A stretch of DNA of 64,000 bases from Paenibacillus xylanexedens. Its GTDB lineage: Bacteria > Bacillota > Bacilli > Paenibacillales > Paenibacillaceae. The position numbers and the translations under genes were made by a program. The notes under the pieces were generated by a model. That model did no database searches and was not told the DNA's origin. It saw only the letters and a program-made list of their open reading frames with translations. Of this stretch, positions 53,574 to 61,867 are shown one piece after another; position 1 is the first letter of the stretch; the number at the start of each line of letters is the position of its first letter. The stretch is taken from contig NZ_VEIO01000002.1 of the NCBI RefSeq assembly GCF_007680605.1, forward strand, positions 617,899-681,898. The letters run 5' to 3'.

Positions 53574-54557
53574 ATGGCCTTTGTGAAGTCCGCAGATTGC
53601 GAAGTCAACAGACTGCAGCATGAATGGAGTAACACGCTTAATCACAAGACGGATCATGTTGGAAATGGCGGAATTGCCAATCAAACGAATCAAGCTAGTC
53701 CAATAAAACAAATGACTACAACGAATCAGAGATATGTCATTGATTGTACCAAGGATGCTGATGAGAAACGTGTTTCGTATCCCGCGTTGCACGATATATT
53801 GCCTGATTTGATGGCTTCACTCTATGCATATTGCATGTCACTGACAAAATCGGTGACAGAGACAGAGGATCTCGTACAGGAAACTTGCCTTAAGGGCTTA
53901 TCGTCTACGGTGGTGGTGCAAGCTTCGGAAAAATCCGGGGCAATGAACTGGGAGGCCTATCTGATTCGTATTGCACGCAATACCTGGATTGATGGTGTTC
54001 GTAAGCAGGAAAAGCTGCGATCTATACTCACTGAGATGGAACCTGTCATATCCGACTATACGAATGAAGACACCTTTGAAGAGCTGGAGTCTGCGGTGCA
54101 GCTTTTGGTTCACACCTTGCCACCGTGGCAGCGGGCGATTTATATATTACGTGAAATCATGGGCTATAAGGCGGCAGAAACTGCTGAGATGCTGCGCACA
54201 ACCGAAGGTGCTGTTAAAGCGGCATTAAACCGTGCCCGCACAGCTTTAAGCAAGGTCAGGCATACATTGGAGGAAGCAGGGATGGATGCTGCATTGGAGC
54301 AGGGGACGATGGAAGAGCCTGCTGATCTGGAGCAAGAGCAGCTACGCCATTATCTGATGGCTTTTCGCCAAGGAGATACTGCGCGTCTAATTGATCTGTG
54401 CCTGAATCGCACGGATGATCCGATGGCTGTGGCGGGTACGATTCTGCAACAGACTCTGCCGTCTCGAGAAATGCAGCCAGTGATGTACGGTTACGCCACT
54501 TCGGGCACGAATTCGATGTCTTATAGAGGCGGGTATACGGTTATCATGGCTGCCTAA
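53574..54557 (+). CDS. Sigma-70 family (ECF-like) RNA polymerase sigma factor
   Basis: 327 aa. After a ~70-aa N-terminal part, region 2 runs SLYAYCMSLTKSVTETEDLV (about residues 82-110) and region 4 PPWQRAIYILREIMGYKAAE through TTEGAVKAALNRARTALSKV (about 183-225). A C-terminal tail of about 95 aa follows, unusual for plain ECF factors and without a clear SnoaL fold. ATG used after a GGGGGG stretch; the in-frame Met of MTTTNQRY, about 46 codons later, is an alternative. Only 18 nt separate it from clpP. No anti-sigma gene is seen. Confidence 0.85.
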   Translation: MAFVKSADCEVNRLQHEWSNTLNHKTDHVGNGGIANQTNQASPIKQMTTTNQRYVIDCTKDADEKRVSYPALHDILPDLMASLYAYCMSLTKSVTETEDLVQETCLKGLSSTVVVQASEKSGAMNWEAYLIRIARNTWIDGVRKQEKLRSILTEMEPVISDYTNEDTFEELESAVQLLVHTLPPWQRAIYILREIMGYKAAETAEMLRTTEGAVKAALNRARTALSKVRHTLEEAGMDAALEQGTMEEPADLEQEQLRHYLMAFRQGDTARLIDLCLNRTDDPMAVAGTILQQTLPSREMQPVMYGYATSGTNSMSYRGGYTVIMAA

Positions 54558-54575
54558 TATAAGGAGGCGTCACAT

Positions 54576-55157
54576 ATGAACGTAGTACCGTATGTTGTAG
54601 AACAGACCGCTCGCGGTGAGCGGAGTTATGATATTTATTCACGTTTGCTGAAAGACCGCATCATTATGGTGTCGGGAGAGATTGAGGATCAGATGGCCAA
54701 TGCCATCGTGGCCCAATTATTGTTTTTGAGTGCCGAGGACCCGGATAAAGATATTCAGATGTACATCAACAGTCCGGGGGGATCGGTGACAGCGGGATTC
54801 TCCATTTATGATACGATGCAGTTCGTGAAGCCGGATATTTCGACGATCTGCACCGGGATGGCGGCGAGTTTCGGTACGATTTTGCTGGTGGGCGGCACTA
54901 AAGGAAAACGAATGGCGTTACCGAACAGCGAAATTATGATTCACCAGCCCCATGGAGGCACACGCGGGCAGGCATCGGATATGCTGATTCATGCAAACCG
55001 CATTATCCAGCACCGCCAGCGCTTGAATGAGCTGCTTGCAGACCATACGGGCCAGCCGCTGGAACGGATTGAAAAAGACTCTGATCGGGATTATTTCCTC
55101 ACAGCAGCCGAAGCCGTGGAATATGGATTGGTAGATAAGGTTGTTACAGGTGCGTAA
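54576..55157 (+). CDS. clpP: ATP-dependent Clp protease proteolytic subunit
   Basis: 193-aa serine protease that forms the tetradecameric barrel used by ClpX/ClpC. Catalytic triad S98 ([11 protein letters not shown]), H123 (MIHQPHGG) and D172 (SDRDYFLT). Length is normal. ATG after AAGGAGGCGTCACAT. It follows the sigma factor gene in one operon, not the usual place for the housekeeping clpP, so it may be a second, regulated ClpP. Confidence 0.94.
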   Translation: MNVVPYVVEQTARGERSYDIYSRLLKDRIIMVSGEIEDQMANAIVAQLLFLSAEDPDKDIQMYINSPGGSVTAGFSIYDTMQFVKPDISTICTGMAASFGTILLVGGTKGKRMALPNSEIMIHQPHGGTRGQASDMLIHANRIIQHRQRLNELLADHTGQPLERIEKDSDRDYFLTAAEAVEYGLVDKVVTGA

Positions 55158-55235
55158 GTGTCACCGTAAATGAAACTGAAGAAGCGAGTGGAACAGAAAA
55201 CAAGTATAATCGAAACAACGAATGTAAAGATTTGG

Positions 55236-55264
55236 ACGACAGGGGACTGTCGTTCTTTTTTTGT
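55236..55264 (+). terminator. clpP terminator
   Basis: ACGACAG / CTGTCGT stem with GGGA loop and T-run. Confidence 0.8.
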
Positions 55265-55300
55265 TTTCTGATGGAGAGAAGAAAAATGGATAAAAATAGG

Positions 55301-55353
55301 TTGACCTTAACCAGGTATAGTGTGTATATTATATATATACACTATGCCTGGTT
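55301..55353 (+). promoter_or_regulatory. Promoter with 45-bp palindromic operator of the GntR/ABC operon
   Basis: TTGACC (55301-55306), 18-nt spacer, TATATT (55325-55330). A palindrome centred at 55331 (55309-55353) has arms AACCAGG-ATAGTGT and ACACTAT-CCTGGTT, 19 of 22 positions matching. It covers the spacer and -10, so bound regulator would block RNA polymerase. The downstream YtrA-type GntR is the obvious ligand. Confidence 0.8.
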
Positions 55354-55392
55354 ATTTATATGAAACAACGGCAATGAGGTGAAGGAACGAAC

Positions 55393-55767
55393 ATGAATAT
55401 ACGGATATCCAATGCATCAAGCGATCCCATTTATATCCAGATTTTATCCCAGATTCGGCAGAGCATTCTGAACGGAGAACTGGCAGCAGGAGACCACCTG
55501 CCTTCCATTCGCCAACTTGCGAAAGATTTGCAAGTCAGCGTCATTACGACGAAACGTGTGTATGAAGAGCTGGAAAAGGAGCAACTGATTGATTCCGTGG
55601 TTGGCAAGGGAAGTTTTGTATCCGGTGCAAATCAGGATTTTATTCGGGAGAGACGTATGAAGCAATTAGAAGCGAAGATGCTTGAGGTTATTCAGGAGAG
55701 CAAGGAACTGGGCATGAACGCACAGGATTTGATTCATCATCTTACTTTGCTGTTAGAGGAGGAATAG
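55393..55767 (+). CDS. GntR family regulator, YtrA type
   Basis: 124-aa repressor with the GntR winged helix (PIYIQILSQIRQSILNGELA, LPSIRQLAKDLQVSVITTKR) and the short C-terminal dimerisation helices of the YtrA subfamily (about residues 75-124). In bacilli YtrA controls ABC transporters that respond to cell-wall-active antibiotics. ATG after GAGGTGAAGGAACGAAC. First gene of an operon with the ABC pair. Confidence 0.92.
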   Translation: MNIRISNASSDPIYIQILSQIRQSILNGELAAGDHLPSIRQLAKDLQVSVITTKRVYEELEKEQLIDSVVGKGSFVSGANQDFIRERRMKQLEAKMLEVIQESKELGMNAQDLIHHLTLLLEEE

Positions 55768-55772
55768 GCACG

Positions 55773-56639
55773 ATGAATGCGATAGAATTGCGGAACGTTA
55801 CAAAAGGGTATCCATTATTTAAGGTGGATAACATATCTACGGATGTGAAACAGGGATTTATCACAGGGCTCATTGGCCCAAACGGAGCCGGAAAAAGCAC
55901 ATTAATCCGCATGATTACCGGTCTCATCCATCCTGATCAGGGAACAGTGCGAACGCTCGGCAGTGAGAATCCGAGCGGTGATGTGGCTGTCAAGCAGCGG
56001 CTCGGTATTGTGTCCGATGAATGCTATTATTATGAACATTTGACCATCCGGGAGATGTCACGTTTAATCGCTCCTTTTTATAGTCGCTGGGACCATGCCT
56101 TATTCAAGAGTTATTTGGAACAATTCGAATTGTCACCGAAAAAGAAAATCCAGGATTTATCTAAAGGCATGAAGATCAAATTCTCGCTTGCGGTTGCTCT
56201 GTCTCATGATGCCGATCTGCTTGTCATGGATGAACCGACATCCGGTCTTGATCCGATTTTTCGGAGAGAGCTGCTTGATCTACTGGCCGACGTGATTCAG
56301 GACGAGACCAAATCCATCATTTTCTCGACACATATTACGACGGATCTGGAGCGGATCGCGGACTATATCGCTTTTGTTAATCAAGGCAAGCTGATTTTCA
56401 ATGAAGCCAAAGACGATGTGCTTGAGCGCTACACCATTGTGAAAGGGGATATGGATCTACTGGATGCGGATACCCGGCGTCAATTCGTGGGCATACGTGA
56501 AACATCGATTGGTTTTGAAGCGTTATCGGACAACAAAGTGGAGGCACAGCGTATGTTTGGCAGTGAGGCTCTTTTGCATAGGCCCGCGTTGGAAGACTTG
56601 ATTTATTTCACGGCAAAAGGGGGGCGTCAACATGCTTAA
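55773..56639 (+). CDS. ABC transporter ATP-binding protein
   Basis: 288-aa ATPase of an exporter. Walker A LIGPNGAGKSTLIRMI, signature DLSKGMKIKFSLAVAL (LSKGM in place of LSGGQ), Walker B LLVMDEPTSGLDP, H-loop IIFSTHITTDLE. About 60 C-terminal residues lie beyond the nucleotide domain. ATG 5 nt after the gntR stop. It overlaps the permease by 8 nt. Confidence 0.94.
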   Translation: MNAIELRNVTKGYPLFKVDNISTDVKQGFITGLIGPNGAGKSTLIRMITGLIHPDQGTVRTLGSENPSGDVAVKQRLGIVSDECYYYEHLTIREMSRLIAPFYSRWDHALFKSYLEQFELSPKKKIQDLSKGMKIKFSLAVALSHDADLLVMDEPTSGLDPIFRRELLDLLADVIQDETKSIIFSTHITTDLERIADYIAFVNQGKLIFNEAKDDVLERYTIVKGDMDLLDADTRRQFVGIRETSIGFEALSDNKVEAQRMFGSEALLHRPALEDLIYFTAKGGRQHA

Positions 56640-57258
56640 TCTGCTTCGCAAAGACTTTATTGCACTGAGAAGTTCGTTGTGGATTATTGCTGTGTATGTG
56701 GTGGTTTTCAGTTGGGCGTTTATCCCGAAGATGGAAATGTCCATGTATCTCGTAGGGATTTATACGGCTTTTGGCTCGATTATGCTAGCTACGATGATTG
56801 ATATCAAAAACCATAATCATAACTTTTTAGTTACACTTCCGGTCAGTCGTAAACAGATCGTGCAAGCAAAGTACCTGTCTTCCATTCTCTATTCCCTGTT
56901 TGGAGTGCTTGTATCATTCGGCATTCACAAGATTGTTAACCTGAGTTATCCTGAACTCAACAAACCTCATTATTCCCTGTTGGATATCCTCATTTCTATG
57001 GGGTTGGTACTTATTCTGGTATCTATATATATGCCACTGTTCTATGCACTCAGCAAAAAGGGAGCGGGCATCATCAATACGGTTTTCTTCGTTTGTTTAA
57101 TTGTTCTTGCTCAACCGACTGCGTTTATTCTTGATGTTGCAGGTAAAGAAGGGCTGATTACAACACCCATTATCTTGGGGATTGCCATAGCCATAGTGGC
57201 TTTGTTTCTTGTTTCGTATGTCGTCACGATCCGGTTATTTGAGAGAAAAGATCTGTGA
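56632..57258 (+). CDS. ABC-2 type permease
   Basis: 208-aa membrane protein with six segments (for example LWIIAVYVVVFSWAFIP, LLDILISMGLVLILVSIYMP, TTPIILGIAIAIVALFLVSY). It starts with the typical MLNLLRKDFIALRSSLW and ends in a charged tail. Partner of the preceding ATPase. In YtrA-type operons such pairs are induced by peptide or lipid II-binding antibiotics; here the substrate is inferred only. Confidence 0.9.
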   Translation: MLNLLRKDFIALRSSLWIIAVYVVVFSWAFIPKMEMSMYLVGIYTAFGSIMLATMIDIKNHNHNFLVTLPVSRKQIVQAKYLSSILYSLFGVLVSFGIHKIVNLSYPELNKPHYSLLDILISMGLVLILVSIYMPLFYALSKKGAGIINTVFFVCLIVLAQPTAFILDVAGKEGLITTPIILGIAIAIVALFLVSYVVTIRLFERKDL

Positions 57259-57286
57259 GCGGATTGACTGCATGGACTCGAAGCGG

Positions 57287-57487
57287 GCGCTAACGATCAC
57301 AGATGAGCCTATTTCCTACTTTTTAGGTGATTTGAAAATGTAACGATCTCAGGAGACGCTATTTTAGTTATTTCGATGGAAAATAAGCAAAAATGGCATG
57401 TTTCCATTGAAATAGGGTCACTGGTGATCGTTACATTTTTTAGTTCGTGAAAAACGCTTAAATAAGGCTACTGGTGACCGTTAGCGC
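57287..57487. repeat. Nested palindromic repeat, second family
   Basis: 201-bp palindrome built from four related ~25-nt units. Two read forward (57287 GCGCTAACGATCACAGATGA and 57340 GTAACGATCTCAGGAGACGC, each ending CTATTT) and two reverse (57410 AAATAGGGTCACTGGTGATC and 57460 AAATAAGGCTACTGGTGACC). The core has a further inverted pair, ATTTCGATGGAAA / TTTCCATTGAAAT. It occupies most of the gap between convergent genes and has no coding capacity. Unrelated to the A-E family. Confidence 0.8.
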
Positions 57488-57559
57488 TGGCGTGCTAAAA
57501 GTTGCTACAGCGATTTGGACGGTAGACAAAAAGATGTGGTTCCCAAACGAAGTTTCTTT

Positions 57560-59008
57560 TTAACGTCTCGCCGCTAAAGTGATCAGTCTGTCCATGCCTT
57601 CCCGAATCTGCTGTTCACGGGCGTAGGAGAAGGAGAGACGAAGTTTGCGGCTACCCGATGTGTGTGAGGGATCAAACACGGTTCCGGGTACAAAAGCAAT
57701 AGAGTGCTCCATGCTTTGGTGTAACAACCTGCCTGTGTCGATCCCCTCCGGAAGCTCGGCCCAGATGTTCAGACCACCGTCGGGGCGTGTCCATGTCCAG
57801 TCTGTCTCCAGCAGACACTGCTCCATCACTTCCATTCGAAGTTGAAGTGCAGTTCGTAGCTTGGACAGATGCTGATGCATACGATCCGACTGGAAATAAC
57901 GAAGAAACAGCTTCTGGTTCAGGAGCGGTGATCCGTTATCGGTCAGGGCTTTGATCGCCTGTAGTCCTGCTATGAGATGCGGACGGCACATGATGGCTGC
58001 GATTCGCAGACCCGGAACGACGTATTTACTGTAGCTGCGAATGTACAATGTATGTCCGGAAGTATCATACGTAAAGATCGGCGCAGGTGGCTTCTCTTTA
58101 AAATAAATATCATATGTGCTGTCATCCTCCACCAGGAAACAGCCATATTGTTCAGCCAGTTCAGGCAACTGTTTGCGCTGCTCTACAGAGATGCTGATGC
58201 CTGTCGGGTTTTGAAAGGTCGGTGTCATATAAAAGAGGCGCGGCTTCTCTGTTTTCATCAGATGCTCAATCTGCTCCAGATCATACCCTTCCGGATGGAT
58301 ATCAGTAAAAACAAGCCGTGCCCCCTGTTTGCGAAAAATTTGCATCGCTGGGCCGTATGTCGGGCGTTCAATCAATACTCGATCTCCAGGCTTGACCAAT
58401 GCACGAGAGATGATGTCAATGGCCTGTTGTGCACCGGAAGTTACCAGCACTTCGTCAGAGGAAAGGTAGAAGCGTTCTTTTGCCGTCAAATGACTTGCCA
58501 GACTGGTACGAAGCTCTAAATCGCCCTGGATGGTCGAATACGTACCGAGCAGACGAGGGTACTGATCCAGCAGGTCGCGCATTAACTCGCCCCAGTATCG
58601 GTTGGGTAGCAGAGCAGGATCGATTAACGATTTGGAAAACTGATATTCCGCTTCCAGCGATTGTACCCGGTCAAGTGTGTCCCAATGGAGCCAAGCCGAC
58701 ACGGAGGGATCGTCTCCCTGGTCTGTATCGGCTAGTGGTTTGGCCGGACTGACGTAATAACCAGATTTGTCTCTAACATAGACGATCCCTCGCTGTTTTA
58801 ACTCTTGATACGCTTTGAAAACCGTTAGCCGGTGTACGCCGAGCAGTTCGGACAAGCTTCGTACCGAAGGCAGTTTTTCCTGTTCAACCCACTCCCCAGC
58901 CTCAATCCGTACCATGAGATAGTGGATAACTTGCTCGTACCGTTTCATGCTGTTGTCTGCCATCATTACCGTTTTGCTCACCCGACCCACGCTCCTTTTG
59001 ATCTCCAT
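57560..59008 (-). CDS. MocR/PdxR-type GntR regulator with aminotransferase domain
   Basis: 482 aa. An N-terminal GntR HTH (VIHYLMVRIEAGEWVEQEKL, LPSVRSLSELLGVHRLTVFK, about residues 28-70) is joined to a full fold-type I aminotransferase domain with TSGAQQAIDIISRAL, EDDSTYDIYF and the PLP lysine in YSKYVVPGLRIA. MocR proteins use PLP or amino compounds as effector. The start may be the GTG nine codons in (58981), which follows AAAAGGAG. Divergent from the EamA transporter gene, its likely target. Confidence 0.92.
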   Translation of the reverse strand: MEIKRSVGRVSKTVMMADNSMKRYEQVIHYLMVRIEAGEWVEQEKLPSVRSLSELLGVHRLTVFKAYQELKQRGIVYVRDKSGYYVSPAKPLADTDQGDDPSVSAWLHWDTLDRVQSLEAEYQFSKSLIDPALLPNRYWGELMRDLLDQYPRLLGTYSTIQGDLELRTSLASHLTAKERFYLSSDEVLVTSGAQQAIDIISRALVKPGDRVLIERPTYGPAMQIFRKQGARLVFTDIHPEGYDLEQIEHLMKTEKPRLFYMTPTFQNPTGISISVEQRKQLPELAEQYGCFLVEDDSTYDIYFKEKPPAPIFTYDTSGHTLYIRSYSKYVVPGLRIAAIMCRPHLIAGLQAIKALTDNGSPLLNQKLFLRYFQSDRMHQHLSKLRTALQLRMEVMEQCLLETDWTWTRPDGGLNIWAELPEGIDTGRLLHQSMEHSIAFVPGTVFDPSHTSGSRKLRLSFSYAREQQIREGMDRLITLAARR

Positions 59009-59011
59009 TGT

Positions 59012-59075
59012 AACAGTTAATGAGAGATAACTGTTCTATTTTGTTCATTCTGTTCTGTAGACCATGAGCTATGAT
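59012..59075 (+). promoter_or_regulatory. Divergent control region of mocR and eamA
   Basis: A perfect 8-bp inverted repeat AACAGTTA / TAACTGTT (59012-59035) and direct repeats CTGTTCT at 59031 and 59050, a typical MocR-type operator layout. TATGAT (59070-59075) is a -10 for the transporter gene. Confidence 0.6.
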
Positions 59076-59101
59076 GGAGAACAGATAAAGGAGTGGTTAA
59101 C

Positions 59102-60025
59102 ATGGTAGGGATTGCATTTACGGTAATGTGTCTCGTTTTTGGAACAACGTTTCTGGCGATTAAAATTGGAGTGGAGGCAGGCATGCCGCCTTTTCTATCT
59201 GCCGGACTGCGATTTGTGATTGCGGGGGCTTTAATGTTTACATGGATGTGGATGAAGGGGAAAGTAAGCTTGTCCCTCTTGTTCCGCAAAGAAATGCTGA
59301 TTACGGGTGCAGGTCTAACCTTCGGCACCTTTGCCACTTTATATTGGGCGGAGCAACATGTCAGTTCCGGTGTTGGGGCTATTCTATCGGCGACAGGGCC
59401 GCTGATGATTATGCTTATGCAAACGGCATTGTTACGGCAGAAAACATCACCTCGCATGCTTGTTGGCTGCCTGATTGGTTTTACGGGCGTTGTGCTTGTC
59501 GTTTTGCCAGGGATATCGCTGGGAGCAGGCTCTTTATTTTTGTGGGGATGTATCGCGGTGCTGGTGGGGGAAGTCTGTTATTCCGCAGGTACGTTATATT
59601 CCAAAAAAGTCATTCATCAATTCAGCGACATGAATCCTGTTGCGATAAATGCGGTGCAGATGATGTATGGCGGCGTATTGTTATTCATCCTGTCAGGGTT
59701 GACGGAGTCATGGAATATGTCGGCATTGGATGTACTGCCTGCGGTGTCATCTGTGATTTATCTGACGGTCATCGGTTCGATGGTGGGGCACAGTCTGTTC
59801 TACTGGATTATGTCGCGCACGAATCCGCTGTTCCCGGCAACCTGGTTATACATATCGCCACCAATTGCCGTTGGGCTCGGTGCGATCGTGTACGGAGAGC
59901 ACGTCAGCTGGGTGACGTGGGTCGGTGTCGTTTTGGTTATCTCGGGGCTGTTAGCCATGAATGAGAAGGTGAGCAGCTGGTTGAAGAAAGGGAGACGTAC
60001 GAAGGTGATTGTGCAAGGCTCCTAG
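59102..60025 (+). CDS. EamA/DMT family transporter
   Basis: 307-aa inner-membrane transporter with ten segments in two EamA repeats (GIAFTVMCLVFGTTFLAIKI and, from residue ~150, FLWGCIAVLVGEVCYSAGTL). Members export amino acids and metabolites; the substrate is unknown. ATG after AAAGGAGTGGTTAAC. Divergent from the MocR regulator, suggesting an amino compound or vitamin B6-linked substrate. Lys/Arg-rich C-terminal tail. Confidence 0.92.
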   Translation: MVGIAFTVMCLVFGTTFLAIKIGVEAGMPPFLSAGLRFVIAGALMFTWMWMKGKVSLSLLFRKEMLITGAGLTFGTFATLYWAEQHVSSGVGAILSATGPLMIMLMQTALLRQKTSPRMLVGCLIGFTGVVLVVLPGISLGAGSLFLWGCIAVLVGEVCYSAGTLYSKKVIHQFSDMNPVAINAVQMMYGGVLLFILSGLTESWNMSALDVLPAVSSVIYLTVIGSMVGHSLFYWIMSRTNPLFPATWLYISPPIAVGLGAIVYGEHVSWVTWVGVVLVISGLLAMNEKVSSWLKKGRRTKVIVQGS

Positions 60026-60089
60026 AATACTGCGTGAATCTCCTCTATAGTATAATAGTAAGAGTTCTTACTTTGAGGAGTCGTGTGAA

Positions 60090-60272
60090 ATGATGAGAAA
60101 AATCTTCCTGAATTTCGTAACCAGTGTGATCCTTTCTATCCTGGTATTTATTCTTGTTTTATTTTTCGTTCATATATCCGACTCAACGAATATCATGGTC
60201 TCGGTTGGGATTACTGTGTCGTTACAGATTTCTTTTTTAACCGCAGTATTGCTGGCCAAAAATAAAAAATAA
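60090..60272 (+). CDS. Small membrane protein
   Basis: 60 aa, two hydrophobic segments (FLNFVTSVILSILVFILVLF and IMVSVGITVSLQISFLTAVL) and a basic end (AKNKK). No family recognised. ATG after TTGAGGAGTCGTGTGAA. A TATAAT (60050-60055 region) and the palindrome GTAAGAGTTCTTAC (near 60058) lie just upstream, which supports it as a real gene. Confidence 0.65.
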   Translation: MMRKIFLNFVTSVILSILVFILVLFFVHISDSTNIMVSVGITVSLQISFLTAVLLAKNKK

Positions 60273-60331
60273 CTGAAGCCCAGTGAAAAAAAGTGTTCGA
60301 GAGATAGTGGAATGCGAGGCTATATCCATAA

Positions 60332-60383
60332 AACTCTTCAAATATGACATAACAATATGTCATATTTGAAGAGTTCTTTTTTT
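60332..60383 (+). terminator. Terminator with perfect 20-bp stem
   Basis: Arms 60332-60351 and 60356-60375 are fully complementary (AACTCTTCAAATATGACATA and its reverse complement), loop ACAA, followed by T-run. The remainder of the gap up to 60593 shows no gene. Confidence 0.85.
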
Positions 60384-60593
60384 GTTTGAAAAAAAAGACA
60401 TATGGGACAAACGTGGATATGGTATATTGTTGTTGAATGTAACTTAATCCGAAGGGAGAGCGGACGGAAGCATCTTTATTAGAATTATAGCAATAAACCG
60501 GATCTATAAGATTTAGAAGTATTTTAAAAAAATGGATTAGAACGAATTAGAAAGAAAAGAGTGTCACAGAAATTAACTTCATTGGAGGCTTTC

Positions 60594-60917
60594 ATGGAAG
60601 AAGAAATACATATTGTCTCATATTTAATCGGGATTATTCCATTTTTAATTTTTCTGTTTTTCTCATTTTTTCATCGTTTTTTAGCATTTTTTACTTTGTT
60701 TTTGTTTTGGGGAGGAGTGTTCTACCTCGGGATTGTGCTAGAAGTAGATTCCTATTATGTTGAACAGGCAGTTCCAAGTATACTTGGTAGTATCATTGGT
60801 CATTTGTGGGGAGCTTCGGCAGGTGGGATAGATGCTAAGGTAGAAAGAAGAGCAGAAGTGAGAGACCAGCGGGAACGAGCAGTTCGCGCACTGGAACGTA
60901 TGGCTAACAAGAAATAG
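60594..60917 (+). CDS. Hypothetical membrane protein
   Basis: 107 aa. Two hydrophobic segments (VSYLIGIIPFLIFLFFSFFH and FFTLFLFWGGVFYLGIVL) are followed by SILGSIIGHLWGASAGGID and a highly charged Arg/Glu coiled tail (RAEVRDQRERAVRALERM). Not assigned to a family. ATG 5 nt after GGAGG; a GTG 11 codons earlier has no good site. Confidence 0.7.
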   Translation: MEEEIHIVSYLIGIIPFLIFLFFSFFHRFLAFFTLFLFWGGVFYLGIVLEVDSYYVEQAVPSILGSIIGHLWGASAGGIDAKVERRAEVRDQRERAVRALERMANKK

Positions 60918-60951
60918 TTTAAAGCTATCATAATCCACTCATCAAAAAACA

Positions 60952-61010
60952 AAAAAAACAAGAAAGCCCGGAACCACAAATCATGGTGATATCCGGGCTT
61001 TCTTGTTTTT
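60952..61010. terminator. Strong bidirectional terminator
   Basis: AAAAACAAGAAAGCCCGGA and its reverse complement flank a ~20-nt loop, with A-runs and T-runs on both sides. It serves both convergent genes. Confidence 0.85.
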
Positions 61011-61025
61011 GTACAACTACTTTTT

Positions 61026-61829
61026 TTACTCTGCGTTCAGTACAAACTTCTCGATAACCTCTTTTACGCCGTCTTCGTTGTTGCTCGCCGTAATATAGTC
61101 TGCTAATTCTTTCAGCGCAGGAATGGCGTTGCCCATGGCTACACCCAGTCCAGCGACCTCCAGCATCTCGTGATCGTTCCAGGAATCGCCGATGGCGATG
61201 CATTCGCTAAGCTCGTGACCGAAATGGTCGGCAAGGAACGTCAGGGCGTGACCTTTTGTGCCTTCTTTATGCATAATTTCGAGGAAATACGGCTTGGATT
61301 TGGTAATGTGCACTTCAGGTCCAAGCAATTCACGAAGCTCTACAGCCACTTGATCCAGATAGTCCGGTTCGTCGATGATGAGCAGCTTTGGTGTTGGTTG
61401 TTCGATAACTTTGATGAAGTCAGACTCGATGTAATATTGCGTGCCGTTTAACTTGGCATAATCGAGCAGTTTTTGATTTTCTTCGCGAGCATACAGTTTG
61501 TCGTCGATGTACGTTTGCAGGTGAAGATTTTTCTCCAGGCAATAATCAAACAGTTTGCGGGAAGCTTCTTGCGGTACATAGCGCTCGTAGAGTACTTTTT
61601 CATCCAGCAAGTTTTTCACCAAAGCACCTTGATAGGTAATAATCGGCACGTTCAGCTTGGTTTGGCGTGCAAGTGCCTGTGCGGAAGCATAAGCACGTCC
61701 TGTCGCGAGGGTTACAACTACACCGTGTGCTACCGCTTGTTCCAAAGCCGTTTGCGTAGCGGGTGTAACTTCCTTGTTGTCATTGATGAGGGTGTCGTCG
61801 ATGTCGATGGCAATGAGTTTGTAAGTCAT
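61026..61829 (-). CDS. Cof-type HAD phosphatase
   Basis: 267-aa HAD IIB hydrolase. Motif I IAIDIDDTLINDN, motif II TLATGRAYASAQAL, motif III Lys in LEIMHKEGTKGHAL and motif IV CIAIGDSWNDHEML. Similar to YwpJ/YkrA-type sugar phosphatases; the substrate is not predictable. ATG after AAAGGAGAGAAACATC; the frame upstream is open for 23 codons but lacks a site. The upstream region is an old repeat copy. Confidence 0.93.
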   Translation of the reverse strand: MTYKLIAIDIDDTLINDNKEVTPATQTALEQAVAHGVVVTLATGRAYASAQALARQTKLNVPIITYQGALVKNLLDEKVLYERYVPQEASRKLFDYCLEKNLHLQTYIDDKLYAREENQKLLDYAKLNGTQYYIESDFIKVIEQPTPKLLIIDEPDYLDQVAVELRELLGPEVHITKSKPYFLEIMHKEGTKGHALTFLADHFGHELSECIAIGDSWNDHEMLEVAGLGVAMGNAIPALKELADYITASNNEDGVKEVIEKFVLNAE

Positions 61830-61867
61830 GTGATGTTTCTCTCCTTTTTTATCTGTTTCTACGTTCA

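Noticed and set aside
59242..59964. 240-codon frame inside the EamA transporter gene
   Set aside because: The other frame encodes a clear ten-segment transporter; this one is rich in Cys, Arg and His and has no family features.
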